Source: Nocardia albiluteola (lineage in GTDB: Bacteria > Actinomycetota > Actinomycetes > Mycobacteriales > Mycobacteriaceae). Taken from it: 64,000 nt of DNA. Where the stretch lies: assembly GCF_018860155.1 (NCBI RefSeq), contig NZ_JAHKNI010000021.1, positions 62,001-126,000 on the forward strand, given 5' to 3'. A model generated the notes under the pieces. It searched no databases. It was not told the DNA's origin and saw nothing but the letters and a program-made list of their open reading frames with translations. Positions 39,775 through 47,199 of the stretch are shown here, one piece after another. Both the position numbers and the translations under genes were made by a program. Within the stretch, counting starts at the first letter, position 1. Every line of letters begins with the position of its first letter.

Positions 39775-41304
39775 TTAATGCGATTGTGCCTCATCGTGCG
39801 GATTCGCGCCGGAACTCTCCCGATGCTCGAGCGGACGCTCGGCCAGGACCGGGTATGCCCCGGTGTAGCCGATGCGGGCCTCAGCCAGCTCCATGACCCG
39901 GCGACGGGTCAGGAACCAGCCGCCGACCATGAGCGGAAGCACGATCACGCACATCGCCAGGACCGCACCCCACTGGGTGACGTCGCGGCTGAAGACCATG
40001 ATCAGCACGATCCCGGCGAGGAACACCAGCGTCGCGATGCTCGTGTACGGAGCACCGATCAGCCGGAACGATGGACGCGCCGCCTTGCCCTGCTTCGACC
40101 ACCGCCACAGCTGCAGCTGGCACAGGAGGATCGCGGTCCATGCGAACATGGTGCCCAGCGCCGAGACGTTCATCACGATGGTGAACGCCTTGTCCGGCAC
40201 GACGGCGTTGAGCCCGACACCGATCAGCGCGATGCAGCCGGTGGCCAGGATGCCCACGTAGGGCACGCCGCGGGAGGACATCAGCGAACCGATCTTCGGT
40301 GCGCTGCCATTCATGGACATCGACCGGATGATGCGTCCGGTCGAGTACAGGCCGGCGTTCAGGCTCGAGAACGCGGCGGTGAGCACCACCAGGTTCATGA
40401 TCGTGCCGGCGCCGTGGATACCGAGCTTGGAGAAGAACGTCACGAACGGGCTGGTGCCGGACTTGAACGCCGTGTACGGCAGCAGCAGGGACAGCAGGAC
40501 CAGCGAGCCGACGTAGAACAGCGCGATGCGGGCGATGACCGAGTTGATCGCGCGGGGCATGATCTTCTCGGGGTTCTCCGCCTCACCGGCCGCCGTGCCG
40601 ACCAATTCGACTGCGGCGTAGGAGAATACGACGCCCGTGACCGACAGTGCCAGTGGCCATGTGCCCTTCGGGAACAGGCCGCCGTGCTGGCTGACAACGG
40701 ACCAGCCGGTGGTCGCACCGTCCAGCTTGAACCGCCCGACCAGGAAGATCGTGCCCAGGATCAGGAATCCGACGAGCGCGACGACCTTGATGATCGCGGC
40801 CCAGAACTCCATTTCGCCGAACCACTTCACCGAGATCATGTTGATCGTCAGCACGATGGCCAGCGCGATCAGCGCGATCAGCCACTGCGGGATGACCTTG
40901 GTGGCTCCCCAGAAGTGGACATAGGTCGCGATCGCCGTAATGTCGGCGATTCCGGTCATACACCAGTGGAAGAAGTACATCCAGCCCACGCCGAAGGCCA
41001 GCTTCTCGCCGTAGAACTCGCGGGCGTACGAGACGAACGAGCCGGAGGACGGCCGGTGCAGGACCAGCTCGCCGAGGGCGCGAAGTATGAAGAAGACGAA
41101 GATGCCGCAGACGGCATACGCGATGAACAGGCCAGCGCCCGCCGAGTGCAGGCGGGCGCCCGCTCCCAGGAACAGTCCCGTACCGATGGCGCCGCCGATC
41201 GCGATCATCTGCAGCTGGCGCGGCTTGAGCGCCTTGTGGTAACCCTCGTCCTCGGAATGCAGCGAGTGCGCCTGCGTTTCCGGAGGAGGTTGAACGGTGG
41301 TCAT
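39775..41304 (-). CDS. ansP: Amino acid permease, AnsP-like (L-asparagine)
   Basis: A 509-aa transporter of the APC superfamily with about 12 membrane segments. Family marks are MIAIGGAIGTGLFLGAG near residue 33, FVSYAREFYGEKLAFGVGWMYF near 85 and the EAENPEKIMPRAI loop near 250. The second block resembles asparagine permeases (AnsP) more than other amino acid permeases; the substrate is inferred. The ATG at 41304 follows GAAAGG. It is divergent from the MerR-type regulator. The last 20 residues are polar. Confidence 0.85.
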   Translation of the reverse strand: MTTVQPPPETQAHSLHSEDEGYHKALKPRQLQMIAIGGAIGTGLFLGAGARLHSAGAGLFIAYAVCGIFVFFILRALGELVLHRPSSGSFVSYAREFYGEKLAFGVGWMYFFHWCMTGIADITAIATYVHFWGATKVIPQWLIALIALAIVLTINMISVKWFGEMEFWAAIIKVVALVGFLILGTIFLVGRFKLDGATTGWSVVSQHGGLFPKGTWPLALSVTGVVFSYAAVELVGTAAGEAENPEKIMPRAINSVIARIALFYVGSLVLLSLLLPYTAFKSGTSPFVTFFSKLGIHGAGTIMNLVVLTAAFSSLNAGLYSTGRIIRSMSMNGSAPKIGSLMSSRGVPYVGILATGCIALIGVGLNAVVPDKAFTIVMNVSALGTMFAWTAILLCQLQLWRWSKQGKAARPSFRLIGAPYTSIATLVFLAGIVLIMVFSRDVTQWGAVLAMCVIVLPLMVGGWFLTRRRVMELAEARIGYTGAYPVLAERPLEHRESSGANPHDEAQSH

Positions 41305-41333
41305 TGTGCGGGGACCTTTCGTGTGATGCCGAT

Positions 41334-41360
41334 CATACCGCTGTGTGGTGTAACATACCG
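41334..41360. promoter_or_regulatory. Direct repeat CATACCG, possible regulator site
   Basis: CATACCG occurs at 41334-41340 and 41354-41360, 20 bp apart (about two helical turns), in the 183-bp region between the divergent permease and MerR-type genes. It may be an operator. The evidence is short. Confidence 0.3.
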
Positions 41361-41487
41361 TCGAAAGATGGCACATGCAAGAGGCGGGCTGACTTGTAAC
41401 GCCACGGAAACCCAAGGCCCTCATCAAGACCCGGGGTCGGGGGGCCTGTGGCCACGGGTTTCGATGTGGTTTCCTGGAGGTATGGCA

Positions 41488-42243
41488 GTGGATTCGGAGT
41501 TCACGATCGATGAGCTGGCGCGTGAGTCCGGGATGACGGTACGCACGCTGCGTGTGTACAACGAGCGCGGGCTGCTCCCGCCGCCGCAACTCAAGGGCCG
41601 CACCGGCTTCTACAGCGAGGAGCACCTGAACCGGGTGCGCATCATCAGTCGGCTGCTCGATCGCGGCATCAAACTCAACGGCGTGCGCGATCTGCTCGAG
41701 GCCTGGGATCGCGGCGACGATCTGGCCGCCGTGCTCGGGGTCAGCGCCTCCGCGTCGGCCTCGGTCGCGCCCGCACCGTCCAGGCCCGCCGCCGCGGCGG
41801 TCGAAACCACTATTGCCGCAACCGAACTCGCCGAGCGTTTCGCCGAGATCCCGAACGGCCTGGCCCGCGTGGTGTCGGCCGGGCTGTACGAGCCGGTGGA
41901 CGCCACGACCTACCGGGTGAAGGATCCGCAACTGGTCGCCATCGCCGCGCAGCTACAGGACGCGGGCGTGCCGCAGACCCGGGTGCTGGACGAGCTGGAG
42001 CGGTTGCGCGACGATTGCGACCACATCGCCCGCCAGTTCGTGGACATGTTCGAGCGCACCGCGGTACGGGACTTCCGCCGCTCGGAGCGGGGCTCGCAGG
42101 ACGTGGCGGATCTGGTCGCGCACCTGTCGATGACGAGGTCGATGCCCGGCCGGGTGGCTGCGGATCTCATCGGGCAGTACGTCGCCCGCTATCTGGAGCA
42201 CGTCACCCGCGAGCTGGGTGACGCGCTGCCCGGCAACGTCTGA
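41488..42243 (+). CDS. MerR family transcriptional regulator
   Basis: A 251-aa regulator. The N-terminal winged helix of MerR type is clear (TIDELARESGMTVRTLRVYNERGLLPPP, then GFYSEEHLNRVRIISRLLDRGIKLNGVRDLL). An Ala/Ser/Pro-rich linker leads to a helical C-terminal domain (LAERFAEIPNGLARVV and TRVLDELERLRDDCDHIARQFV) like those of actinobacterial MerR proteins of unknown signal. GTG 41488 has GGAGG seven bases upstream; ATG 41482, two codons earlier, is too close to the site. It is divergent from ansP and convergent with the YbaB-like gene. Confidence 0.92.
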   Translation: MDSEFTIDELARESGMTVRTLRVYNERGLLPPPQLKGRTGFYSEEHLNRVRIISRLLDRGIKLNGVRDLLEAWDRGDDLAAVLGVSASASASVAPAPSRPAAAAVETTIAATELAERFAEIPNGLARVVSAGLYEPVDATTYRVKDPQLVAIAAQLQDAGVPQTRVLDELERLRDDCDHIARQFVDMFERTAVRDFRRSERGSQDVADLVAHLSMTRSMPGRVAADLIGQYVARYLEHVTRELGDALPGNV

Positions 42244-42249
42244 GCCGGT

Positions 42250-42711
42250 TCAGTCCTCGTCCTCGGTGAGGGAGCGGCGCCGCTGCCCGGGCTCGGCCTG
42301 CTCGCGCGCCGCCGGGGGATCGAACGAGGCTCGTTGCGGCTCCGGCACTTTCGCGCGCAGCTCGGGCAGTCCCTCGACCATGGCCGACAGGCTCGGCAGG
42401 CGCGAGCGGGTCTTCTGGATGGGCGCGATCAGCTCCTGCGCCTGGCGCGCCACGTCCGCCGCGGCCGCCTGCGCGGCCTCGGTCACCGCCGCGGCGATGT
42501 CGTCGTAGTCCAGCTCGTCGATATCCTCGGAGAATTCCGTGTCGATGGGCACGCCGTCGGCATTGCAGGTGACCGTGACTCGCCCGTCACGGACACTGGC
42601 CGTGGCCATGAGCTCGACGCGCTTGCGCTGTGCGTCGGCGATGGCGCGGATCTGGCCGTTGACGGTGTCCATCAGATCGGCGAAATCGGCTGCCATCCTT
42701 TCGTTTTCCAT
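42250..42711 (-). CDS. YbaB/EbfC-like protein
   Basis: A 153-aa protein with the YbaB plan: a first helix with NGQIRAIADAQRKRVELMATA, strands RVTVTCNADGVPIDTEF, then helices and a charged tail. It resembles the proteins at 22271 and 46685 (shared xRVTVTxNADGVxIxTxFxEDI pattern). It is downstream of three glycosyltransferase-like genes on the same strand, 18 bases after the last, and is likely the last gene of that operon. A link to secretion substrates is inferred from its paralogues. Confidence 0.82.
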   Translation of the reverse strand: MENERMAADFADLMDTVNGQIRAIADAQRKRVELMATASVRDGRVTVTCNADGVPIDTEFSEDIDELDYDDIAAAVTEAAQAAAADVARQAQELIAPIQKTRSRLPSLSAMVEGLPELRAKVPEPQRASFDPPAAREQAEPGQRRRSLTEDED

Positions 42712-42729
42712 GGCCTCGGAACCTCCTGA

Positions 42730-43416
42730 TCAGGTGATGTTGAATTCGTAGGTGGCGTAGCGGTGCTTGTCGGTGCCCGCCTCTTCCCAGTAGTAGCTGT
42801 GCCGGCCGATGTGGCCCAGGCGTATCCGGGTATCGGCCATGACCTTGAAACCGCTACGACGGGCGCGCTCGCAGAACGAATATTCGGCATTCATGTACCA
42901 GTGGTCGTCCGGGCCGTCGGGCTGCAGCAGCGGCAGGAAATACGGCACCGTAATGCGATCGAATTGCTTATTGCAGATCGGTAGCTGCTCGTGGACGATC
43001 ATCGTGTCGTACACCTTGCGCTGGGTATAGCAGAAACCCATTGCCGCATAACGGATCTCCATCAATCCGCCACCCTCGCCGAATATCACCTTCGGGGTGC
43101 CGGGCAGCAGATTGCAGGCCAGCTCGCGCCTGCCCTTGCGCGGATAGATTCCGCAGACCACCGGCTCGTCGTGTTCGCGCAGCATATCCACCGCATCCGC
43201 GTCGAAGCCGACATCGGAATCGATCCACATCAGCGCGTCGTAGCCGTCCAGCAGCGCGTCCGTCGCCATCTGGCTGCGCCCCTGATCGATCGCCGCGTAG
43301 CGGGGCACCGCGCGCACGTGGTAGCCCCGGGCCTCGAGTTGTCCCAGGCCGCGGGCGCATTCGGGCTCGAGGTATCCGCCGATCGGAACGAGAACGATGC
43401 AACGGGACGGATCCAT
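42730..43416 (-). CDS. Glycosyltransferase-like protein, GT-A fold
   Basis: A 228-aa protein. A DxD-like metal site (WIDSDVGFD, Asp66 and Asp68) and the stretch MATDALLDGYDALM fit a GT-A fold. Conserved blocks are VCGIYPRKGRRELACNL, FGEGGGLMEIRYAAMGF and ADTRIRLGHIGRHSYYWEEAG. It equals the C-terminal half of the two proteins upstream and lacks their DUF707-like half. There is no signal peptide, so it is cytoplasmic. The donor and acceptor are unknown. It lies in a four-gene operon with its paralogues and a YbaB-like gene. Confidence 0.8.
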   Translation of the reverse strand: MDPSRCIVLVPIGGYLEPECARGLGQLEARGYHVRAVPRYAAIDQGRSQMATDALLDGYDALMWIDSDVGFDADAVDMLREHDEPVVCGIYPRKGRRELACNLLPGTPKVIFGEGGGLMEIRYAAMGFCYTQRKVYDTMIVHEQLPICNKQFDRITVPYFLPLLQPDGPDDHWYMNAEYSFCERARRSGFKVMADTRIRLGHIGRHSYYWEEAGTDKHRYATYEFNIT

Positions 43417-43443
43417 CGTGTGTACTCCCCAAAGCTCCGGTGA

Positions 43444-44937
43444 TCAGAAATTGAATGTGAAGGAGGCGTATCGCTCCCGGGAACTGCCCGCGTCCTCCCA
43501 CTGGTACGTCTGGCGGCCGATATGCCCCAACCGTATACGAGTGTCGGCCATGACCTTGTAACCACAGCGAATCGCGCGCTCGCAGAATGCGAAGTCCTCG
43601 CCCAAATACCAGAAGTCGTCGCCCGCCGGCACCGCCATCGGCAGAAAGTACGGGACCACCGGACGGCCGAAGTGCTTGTTGCAGGTCGGCAGCCCCTCGT
43701 GTTCCTGGATCCGGTCGTAGATATAGCGCCGGGTGTGCAGGAATCCGGTGGCGCCGTATTTGATCTCGGCCAGGCCGCCGCCCTCGCCGAAGGTGAGCTT
43801 CTGGGTGCCCGGCTTCAGGTGCACCACCAGCTCGCGCTCGCCCTTCTTGGTGTAGATGCCGCAGGAGATGGGCAGATCCAGGGTCCGCAGCTGCAGCACC
43901 GCCTCCACCGGGAAGGACATGTCGGCATCGATCCACATCAGCTCGTCGAACCCGGCGGCCAGTGCGTCGGTGGCCATCTGGCTGCGCACCTGATCGATGC
44001 CCGACGCGCCGTAGACGCGCCAGACCGGATAGCCCTGGTTCTCCAGCTCGAAAAGCGCACGCGCGCAATCGGGTTCGATGCTGTCTGCGACCGGGACCAG
44101 AATGACACAGCGGGCCGGGTCGAGCCTGCGCCTGGTATCAGGCGCCACCCAGTAGGTTTCCAGGCTCGACGGGCGGGCCGGCGATTCCGATCCGGCCGCA
44201 ACCGCGCGGATTACGCGGGGTGACACCGGCTCGAGCTTCCGCTGCGCGAGGAAGGCCCTCAGCTCGGTGACCCGATAATCCTCACCGTCGTCGGAATCCC
44301 ATGCGGGATCGCGGGTGTCGGTCGCGTTCAGAGCCGGGAGCCGCCGGACGTTGCGTACCGTGACGGCATCGATGACGGCGATCGCCTCGGACGCGGAATC
44401 CGGGTCGAGCATGCTGGACCACAGCGAGTCCAGGCCCAGGCCGGTCGTCGTCACGCCGAGATCGGATGCGCAGCGGCGCAGGAACTCCCGGCTGAAGCAG
44501 GGCGCCATCGGCTCGACATAGTTGGTGTAGCGCAGAACATTTCCGGGAACGACCCGGGTGATCTCGGCGTTGACGAAGCTGTCGTCGGTCAGCGCGGGCT
44601 GGGCCAGCACGAGCCCGTATTCGGCGCAGAGGTCGAACAGCGCGTTGATCGAGGCGGTATCGGTCATGAGCTCGCAGTCCGGGCACCAGACGTAGTCGTA
44701 CTGCTCGACGGTCTCGGCCCTGGACTGGATCAGCTGCCGCAGCGCGGGCCATTTCGGTCCGCTCACATCGACGCGCTCGACCTGCGGGCTGCGGAAGCGT
44801 TCGGGATCCTGGCCGGCGTAGCCGACGATGAGATCCCAATTTCTTTCGCCCGGACCGGACATCCACGCCTCGTGCTGGGAGATGTCGTCGGCCCAGATGA
44901 TCACAAGATTGCGTCGCACGCGGTCAGTATTGCTCAT
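43444..44937 (-). CDS. Two-domain protein: DUF707-like half fused to GT-A glycosyltransferase-like half
   Basis: A 497-aa protein. Residues 1-200 resemble DUF707 proteins (RRNLVIIWADDISQHEAWM, VDVSGPKWPALRQLI, QYDYVWCPDCELM, VLAQPALTDDSFV). Residues about 270-497 match the GT-A half seen in the 228-aa neighbour (LMWIDADMSFP, CGIYTKKGERELVVHL, ADTRIRLGHIGRQTYQWED). The acidic DxD-like site of the DUF707 half reads PDCEL here, where the paralogue has PDDDID, so this half may have lost activity. It overlaps the upstream gene by four bases. The substrate is unknown; neighbouring Ser/Thr/Gly-rich secreted proteins are candidates. Confidence 0.78.
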   Translation of the reverse strand: MSNTDRVRRNLVIIWADDISQHEAWMSGPGERNWDLIVGYAGQDPERFRSPQVERVDVSGPKWPALRQLIQSRAETVEQYDYVWCPDCELMTDTASINALFDLCAEYGLVLAQPALTDDSFVNAEITRVVPGNVLRYTNYVEPMAPCFSREFLRRCASDLGVTTTGLGLDSLWSSMLDPDSASEAIAVIDAVTVRNVRRLPALNATDTRDPAWDSDDGEDYRVTELRAFLAQRKLEPVSPRVIRAVAAGSESPARPSSLETYWVAPDTRRRLDPARCVILVPVADSIEPDCARALFELENQGYPVWRVYGASGIDQVRSQMATDALAAGFDELMWIDADMSFPVEAVLQLRTLDLPISCGIYTKKGERELVVHLKPGTQKLTFGEGGGLAEIKYGATGFLHTRRYIYDRIQEHEGLPTCNKHFGRPVVPYFLPMAVPAGDDFWYLGEDFAFCERAIRCGYKVMADTRIRLGHIGRQTYQWEDAGSSRERYASFTFNF

Positions 44938-46472
44938 GACTCGGCCTCGGCGGGCTCGCTCTCCTGCGCCGCGGGCTCCGGATCGTCCGTCTTGGCGCTG
45001 TGCAGGTGATAGGTATATGTCTGGTACCGCTGCACGTCCGATCCGGCCTCCTCCCAGCTGTACGCCTCGCGCCCGATGTGCCCCAGCCGGATCCGGGTGT
45101 CGGCGATGATCGGGAATCCGCTGCGGCGGCAGCGCTCGGAGAAGGCGAAGTCCTCGCCCAGATACCAGTGATTCTCGCCGTCCTCGACGATCATCGGCAG
45201 GAAGTAGGGCACGGTCGGATTGCCGAACTGGCGGTTGCAGACGGGCAGCTGCTCCTGCGCCTGGATCTTCTCGTAGACGCTGCGCTTGGTCAGCAGGAAT
45301 CCGGTTGCGGCGTATTTGATTTCGAGCAGTCCGCCGTCCTTACCGAAGACCAGCTGCTCGGTGCCGGGCTCGAAGTGCACCACCAGCTCGCGGCGGCCCT
45401 TCTTGGCGTAGACCCCGCACACCACGGGAAGATCAAGGGCGCGCAGCCGATTCACCGCATCGAAGGGGAAGTCGATATCGGCGTCGATCCACATCAGCTC
45501 CTCGAAACCGGCATTGAGCGCGTCGCTGGCCATCTGGCTGCGCGCCTGATCGATCGCCGAGGCGCCGTACAGCCGCCACACCGCGTAGCCCTGCCGCTCG
45601 AGCTCGAACAGCCCACGGGCACACGCGGGTTCGATCTTGTCCGCCACCGGGACCAGCACGACGCATTTGGCCGGATCCAGCACGCTGCGGGCGGGGGCCT
45701 GCCAGGCCAGGCGCCGCCGCACCAGGCTCGCCGGTTCGGGGAATCCGGCGGGCAGGCCGCGGTGCACGAGGTAGGGCTGGCGCGTGACGCCCTTGCGCTC
45801 CATGTAGGCCTGGTATTCCGCCTCCGGATCGTCCACCCCCGCCTCGCGGACCGCGTGGTAGAGATCGCCGCCGCCCTGCGGGCGGGAGTGCCGCACCGGG
45901 ACCGCGTCGAGAATGGCGGTCTGGCCGGGCTGCAGCATGCTGGTCCACACGTAGTCCATGCCCCAGCCGGTCTGGGTCTCGGAGAAGTCCGGCAGCGCGC
46001 GACGCAGGAAGGCTCGGCTCAGGACCGGGGCCATGACCTCGACGAAGTTGGTGTAGCGCAGTGTCCATCGGGCATCGATGCGAGTGATCGGATGCACGAC
46101 ATGGCTGTCCGCGCTCAGCGCCGGCTGGGCCAGCGAGAGCTGGTACTCGGCGCAGTAGTCGAACATGAGATTGACCGTCGCGGTGTTTGCATCGATGTCG
46201 TCGTCCGGCAGCCAGATGTAGTCGTAATGGTCGAGCTCGTCGCCGAGCTCGTTGATGACCTGCTGCAGGGGCGGCCATTTCGGCCCCTTGAGATCGATCC
46301 GCCGCACATCGGGGGCACGGAAGCGGTCGGGATCGTCACCGTAGTAGCTGACGATCAGATCCCAGTTCCGGTCCACGGGACCGGCCAACCAGTTCTCGTG
46401 CAGCGACGTGTCGCCGGCTCGGACAATGACTAGATTGCGTCGCACGTTGGCCAGTATTGCATCGTCCGGCAT
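44934..46472 (-). CDS. Two-domain protein: DUF707-like half fused to GT-A glycosyltransferase-like half
   Basis: A 512-aa paralogue of the 497-aa protein and first gene of the operon. The DUF707-like half has RRNLVIVRAGDTSLHENWL, IDLKGPKWPPLQQVI and the acidic site YIWLPDDDIDANT. The GT-A half has LMWIDADIDFPFD, CGVYAKKGRRELVVHF and ADTRIRLGHIGREAYSWEEAG. An acidic tail follows. The next gene starts within its last codon (ATGA). It is divergent from the YbaB-like gene at 46685, with about 210 bp between, so the two operons may share control. Confidence 0.8.
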   Translation of the reverse strand: MPDDAILANVRRNLVIVRAGDTSLHENWLAGPVDRNWDLIVSYYGDDPDRFRAPDVRRIDLKGPKWPPLQQVINELGDELDHYDYIWLPDDDIDANTATVNLMFDYCAEYQLSLAQPALSADSHVVHPITRIDARWTLRYTNFVEVMAPVLSRAFLRRALPDFSETQTGWGMDYVWTSMLQPGQTAILDAVPVRHSRPQGGGDLYHAVREAGVDDPEAEYQAYMERKGVTRQPYLVHRGLPAGFPEPASLVRRRLAWQAPARSVLDPAKCVVLVPVADKIEPACARGLFELERQGYAVWRLYGASAIDQARSQMASDALNAGFEELMWIDADIDFPFDAVNRLRALDLPVVCGVYAKKGRRELVVHFEPGTEQLVFGKDGGLLEIKYAATGFLLTKRSVYEKIQAQEQLPVCNRQFGNPTVPYFLPMIVEDGENHWYLGEDFAFSERCRRSGFPIIADTRIRLGHIGREAYSWEEAGSDVQRYQTYTYHLHSAKTDDPEPAAQESEPAEAES

Positions 46473-46684
46473 GCCGGAGCATGTGGAGGCGCAGGCCCGG
46501 CAACCGCTCCGGCGCCGCGCGTCGCGCCGGTGAATGGGCCGGAAACGTTACGATTGCGCACCGCTATGCGATTAAATGGATGCAGGCTACCCGCGCCGCA
46601 CGCGTTGCCGGGCGTGCGCCAGAACATCTTTGGCGCCCTGCGGTCCGGTCGGTTCGGGTTTAGCATTGGGTGTGGAGGTTGCCG

Positions 46685-47182
46685 ATGAGCAATGAGCGTT
46701 TGATGGCCGATGCCGCGATGATGATGGAGGCATTAACTAAGCAAATGTCTGGCATCGCCGCGGTGCAGCGCGACCGTGCTCTGCTGACCGCGACGGTCAC
46801 CGCGTGCGACAAGCGCATCTCCGTCACCGTGAATGCTGATGGCATCCTGATAGCAACCAAATTTGCCGAGGACATCGGCGACCTGTCCTACGAGGAAATC
46901 GCCGCGGCGATGACCGAGGCCGTGCAGGCCGCCGCGCGGAAGGCGCAGAAGCAGACCCAGGAGCTCATGGAGCCGCTGCGCCAGGAAAAGGCGCGGCTGC
47001 CCAAGCTGTCCGAATTGCTGGAAGGTGCACCGGATCTCGGCGAGATGATGCCCACCGCGCCCCCCGCCTCGCTCGCCCCGCCGGCCTCGCCCGAGCGGCA
47101 GCGCGAGGAGGCTCCGGACATGGTCTACGGCGACGTGGAGGACATCCGGCAGCGCTCCTTCATCAATGATCCCGACCGGTAG
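46685..47182 (+). CDS. YbaB/EbfC-like protein
   Basis: A 165-aa YbaB-like protein: first helix with MMMEALTKQMSGIAAVQRDRALL, strands KRISVTVNADGILIATKF, then a long helix (AAARKAQKQTQELMEPLRQEKARLP) and a polar tail. It is close to the proteins at 22271 and 42250. The ATG has GGAGG 8 bases upstream. It directly precedes the 2137-aa protein by 17 bases, the same order as YbaB-like plus giant protein at 22271. This supports a role as a chaperone or loading factor for the large substrate. Confidence 0.82.
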   Translation: MSNERLMADAAMMMEALTKQMSGIAAVQRDRALLTATVTACDKRISVTVNADGILIATKFAEDIGDLSYEEIAAAMTEAVQAAARKAQKQTQELMEPLRQEKARLPKLSELLEGAPDLGEMMPTAPPASLAPPASPERQREEAPDMVYGDVEDIRQRSFINDPDR

Positions 47183-47199
47183 GTGCGGGTTGTACCGAT

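Noticed and set aside
39622..41481. A long plus-strand frame running into the MerR-type gene
   Set aside because: The part before 41482 is antisense to ansP and has His/Arg/Asp-rich composition. Only the part from 41488 resembles a protein family.
42730..46472. Toxin domains in the three tandem proteins
   Set aside because: The DxD sites and repeated blocks fit glycosyltransferase-like folds. No secretion signal or WXG100 domain is present.
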